Assembly (NCBI GenBank): GCA_030653335.1 | Contig: JAURZP010000147.1 | Span: forward strand, 1-6,379 | Length of the DNA stretch: 6,379 bases | Source of the DNA: Methanoregula sp. | Lineage (GTDB): Archaea; Halobacteriota; Methanomicrobia; Methanomicrobiales; Methanospirillaceae | Reading direction: 5' to 3' | Shown: positions 4,590 to 6,379 of the stretch, piece by piece | Numbering within the stretch: position 1 is the first letter of the stretch | How the letters are laid out: the number at the start of each line of letters is the position of its first letter | Translations under genes and position numbers: made by a program | Notes under the pieces: generated by a model | What the model saw: the letters and a program-made list of their open reading frames with translations, nothing else | Told to the model about the DNA's origin: nothing | The model's database searches: none

Positions 4590-5977
4590 ATGACCAGCTC
4601 CCTTATGATTGTATCCGGTACAACAATGCCGAAGTTCAGGTAGAACTGTTCACGCGCCTGGTGGATGAACATCTCGGTGCCAGGAATCGTGTGGCACCCT
4701 TTCTTCTGTGCAGCCTGGATGAGCGGGGTCTCAGGAGGAGTGTAGACCAGATCGTACACGGTCATCTCCGGCAGGATCTGATCTTCGGTAAGCGGGCTCC
4801 GGGTATCCGGTTCCATACCCAGCGGTGTTGCATTCACTACCAGATCCGGTTTTATCGTATCAAAGGCATCCCACTCTGCTGACTTACAGCCAAACCGGTC
4901 GGCAAGGGTTTTTGCATTTGCCGGTGTCCGGTTTAAGATGGTCAGGTCCATATCGAGGTCAACAAGCGCATAAGCCGCAGCCGCAGCCACGCCTCCAGCA
5001 CCGAGCAGCACGGCTTTTGCTCCCTTCATATGGACAAGCGGCTTTCTCACACCAAGCCAGTCGGTGTTATATCCTATCGAAGTCCCACAGGCAAAGACCA
5101 CGCTGTTCACAGCGCCTATCAGCTGGGCTGCGTGTTCGTCCACCTCATCCACATATTCCATTATGTCCGCCTTGAACGGAATTGTTACCGAGAGACCTTT
5201 TGCATCAATGCACCGCGCGATTTGCATGATCTCATCAATTTCCGGATCCTCAAACCATGTATAATGATAATTGAGACCATAGTGCTCAAAGAGCCCATTG
5301 AAGAGCGCAGGACTCTTGCTGTGAGCGCATGGGTACCCGGCGACCCCCATGATCCGGGTCTGCGGATCCCGCTCTGCACCCACCAGCACCTGTTCGAGTT
5401 CCTGGAGTGCAAGAGATGGAATCCGTCCGGTTTTGAAGAACTGCAGGGCGGTTGTGCGCTGCTTTACTGATGAATTACCTCCGGATAAGAAATGCAGTAC
5501 CTTTTCACCGGCTGCCTCTGGGGGGGTCTCACTGGTATCTACGCAGAAATCCGCAGATGCGTAATAGTGCTGGCGGCGACGATCGAGAAGTTCAGAGATC
5601 TCTTCTCTCAGCGGGAGACGGGTCAGCGGAGGGCGGGGGGATCGTAACAGCCGCGATTCGATCGCATCGATATCTGCAAATAATAAAATGAGAACACTCT
5701 GCCTGCGAAGGAGTTCCATGTTTTTAGGGTCGATCACCGCTCCCCCACCGGTGCTGATCACGACATTGTCAGGAGGCAGGGATGCGATCACCTCACGCTC
5801 TTCTGCCCGGAACCGTTCCTCACCCTCTTCGTGAAATATGGAAGGAATGGACCTGCCGGTCTTCTGCTCAACTAACGTATCCGTATCCAGCAACGGCAGG
5901 TTCAGCTGCCGGGCAAGAACTTTTCCCACTTCGCTCTTGCCGGTTCCGCGAAATCCGGTCAGCACGATCCGTTTCAT
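4586..5977 (-). CDS. aroK/aroE: Fused shikimate kinase (N-terminal) and shikimate dehydrogenase (C-terminal)
   Basis: This 463-residue cytoplasmic protein carries two shikimate-pathway steps: reduction of 3-dehydroshikimate to shikimate with NADPH, and ATP-dependent 3-phosphorylation of shikimate. Residues 1-165 are a bacterial-type P-loop kinase (AroK/AroL): Walker A GFRGTGKS (8-15), DTD (31-33), FRxxE (56-60), GGG (77-79), RPPL (115-118) and R135 in RRRQHYY. Residues about 210-463 are the dehydrogenase: S220 and S222 (HSKSP), SVTIPFK with catalytic K269, N291, NTD with D306, the nucleotide loop GAGGVAAA (326-333), NRT (349-351) and Q440. Both active sites look intact. A spacer of about 45 residues joins them. 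The ATG at 5977 fits the first kinase strand (MKRIVLTG), has GGAG seven bases upstream and overlaps the aroA stop. Most archaea use a GHMP-type shikimate kinase, so this kinase may have been acquired from bacteria. Confidence 0.95.
   Translation of the reverse strand: MKRIVLTGFRGTGKSEVGKVLARQLNLPLLDTDTLVEQKTGRSIPSIFHEEGEERFRAEEREVIASLPPDNVVISTGGGAVIDPKNMELLRRQSVLILLFADIDAIESRLLRSPRPPLTRLPLREEISELLDRRRQHYYASADFCVDTSETPPEAAGEKVLHFLSGGNSSVKQRTTALQFFKTGRIPSLALQELEQVLVGAERDPQTRIMGVAGYPCAHSKSPALFNGLFEHYGLNYHYTWFEDPEIDEIMQIARCIDAKGLSVTIPFKADIMEYVDEVDEHAAQLIGAVNSVVFACGTSIGYNTDWLGVRKPLVHMKGAKAVLLGAGGVAAAAAYALVDLDMDLTILNRTPANAKTLADRFGCKSAEWDAFDTIKPDLVVNATPLGMEPDTRSPLTEDQILPEMTVYDLVYTPPETPLIQAAQKKGCHTIPGTEMFIHQAREQFYLNFGIVVPDTIIRELVI
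4598..4602 (-). promoter_or_regulatory. Ribosome binding site of aroC
   Basis: GGGAG on the minus strand lies eight bases before the aroC ATG at 4589, inside the last codons of the fused gene. It supports independent re-initiation at the ATGA overlap. Confidence 0.55.
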
Positions 5978-6379
5978 GGGATAACTCCGGAAAGTTGTTC
6001 CCAGAAACCCGGGAACGATTTGTTCACACATTCTGCGTTTTGTATGGTAACTCCCCCGATACCACAACCCAGCACGGCAAAGCTCATCGCGGTGCGGTGA
6101 TCATTTGCCGGGTCGATTGAGCCGCCGTGAAGGGGGAAGGGACGTATCGTGATACTATCATCAGACACCTGCACATCCCCGCCCAGCAGTCGCAGCCGCT
6201 CGGCTGTACTACTGATACGGTCGCTCTCCTTGAATTTTAAATGACTGATGCCCGTAATTGTGGTGGGCGTTGAGGCCACTGTTGCGACCATGCAGAGCGT
6301 CTGGACGGTGTCGGGCGAGGTGGCCATATTAAACGTGATGCCCCGGAGTTCCCCGGAGTTTTCCACGGTAACAGATTTT
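5974..6379 (-). CDS. aroA: 3-phosphoshikimate 1-carboxyvinyltransferase (EPSP synthase), 5' part beyond window
   Basis: The last 135 or so residues of EPSP synthase are present; the start lies beyond the right edge, so no start codon should be read from the GTG at 6366. The enzyme transfers the enolpyruvyl group of phosphoenolpyruvate to shikimate 3-phosphate. Visible family landmarks in order: SGELRGI, SPDT with the catalytic Asp, HLKFKESDRI with the Lys-Glu pair that contacts PEP, LRLLGGDV, NDHRTAMSFAVLG (the DHR of the active site; the family often has DHRMAM), and CVNKSFPGFW near the end (the KSFPxFW Lys). The stop TGA overlaps the ATG of the kinase-dehydrogenase gene (5974-5977), placing aroA upstream in the same operon and feeding on the kinase's product. 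The promoter of the operon is not in the window. Confidence 0.95.
   Translation of the reverse strand, partial: KSVTVENSGELRGITFNMATSPDTVQTLCMVATVASTPTTITGISHLKFKESDRISSTAERLRLLGGDVQVSDDSITIRPFPLHGGSIDPANDHRTAMSFAVLGCGIGGVTIQNAECVNKSFPGFWEQLSGVIP
5985..5988 (-). promoter_or_regulatory. Ribosome binding site deciding the start of the fused gene
   Basis: GGAG on the minus strand is seven bases before the ATG at 5977. The frame is open a further 30 codons upstream to 6067, but that part overlaps the conserved C-terminus of aroA, so this site and the kinase's first strand fix the start at 5977. Confidence 0.6.

Noticed and set aside
5978..6067. Upstream extension of the kinase-dehydrogenase frame to an ATG at 6067
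   Set aside because: The added residues do not fit the kinase fold, have no binding site, and overlap the conserved end of aroA.
6341..6360. Perfect tandem duplication of CCCCGGAGTT
   Set aside because: It lies inside aroA and encodes the ordinary SGELRG stretch of EPSP synthase; two copies of 10 bases explained by conserved coding sequence are not a repeat element.
1..6379. Search for tRNA, rRNA, CRISPR array, insertion sequence ends or attachment sites
   Set aside because: By eye I found no cloverleaf with a GTTCRANNC loop, no regularly spaced repeats, no transposase, and no terminal inverted repeats with target duplication.

Overview
The window looks like chromosomal DNA of a methanogenic archaeon, probably of the Methanomicrobiales (Methanoregula-like). 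This is an inference from style, not from a marker gene. The signs are archaeal TATA-like boxes, short GGAG/GGTG ribosome binding sites, oligo-T terminators, a lipoprotein with a Thr/Pro linker, and chorismate synthase and EPSP synthase of ordinary prokaryotic type in a tight operon.

Layout. (1) Positions 1-485, minus strand: two small genes of unknown function joined by an ATGA overlap; the second runs off the left edge. (2) About 486-1351: no convincing gene. This stretch is partly AT-rich, with several oligo-T tracts, two TATA-like boxes, a weak 87-codon frame on the minus strand and a 16-codon near-leaderless frame on the plus strand. (3) 1352-1777, minus strand: the decayed 3' end of a Schlafen/AlbA-type (divergent AAA_4, 'RecG-like') regulator gene with an in-frame stop. 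(4) 1836-2726, plus strand: a two-domain rhodanese-type sulfurtransferase ending in a T8 tract. (5) 2868-3374, plus strand: a small predicted lipoprotein ending in a T9 tract. (6) 3375-3602: a convergent intergenic region carrying terminators for both strands. (7) 3603-6379, minus strand: a shikimate-pathway operon, in transcription order aroA (5' end outside the window), a fused shikimate kinase-shikimate dehydrogenase, and aroC. Both junctions are 4-base ATGA overlaps.

How the genes work together. The operon holds four consecutive late activities of the shikimate pathway: shikimate dehydrogenase (dehydroshikimate to shikimate), shikimate kinase (shikimate to shikimate 3-phosphate), EPSP synthase (to EPSP) and chorismate synthase (to chorismate). 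The most notable point is the kinase. It is of the bacterial P-loop AroK/AroL type rather than the GHMP-type kinase common in archaea, and it is fused ahead of the dehydrogenase. The gene order EPSPS, kinase, dehydrogenase is the order of those domains in the fungal AROM protein. The rhodanese and the lipoprotein look like single-gene units with no visible link to the aro genes. I found no clear new defence or mobile system, tRNA, rRNA or CRISPR array.
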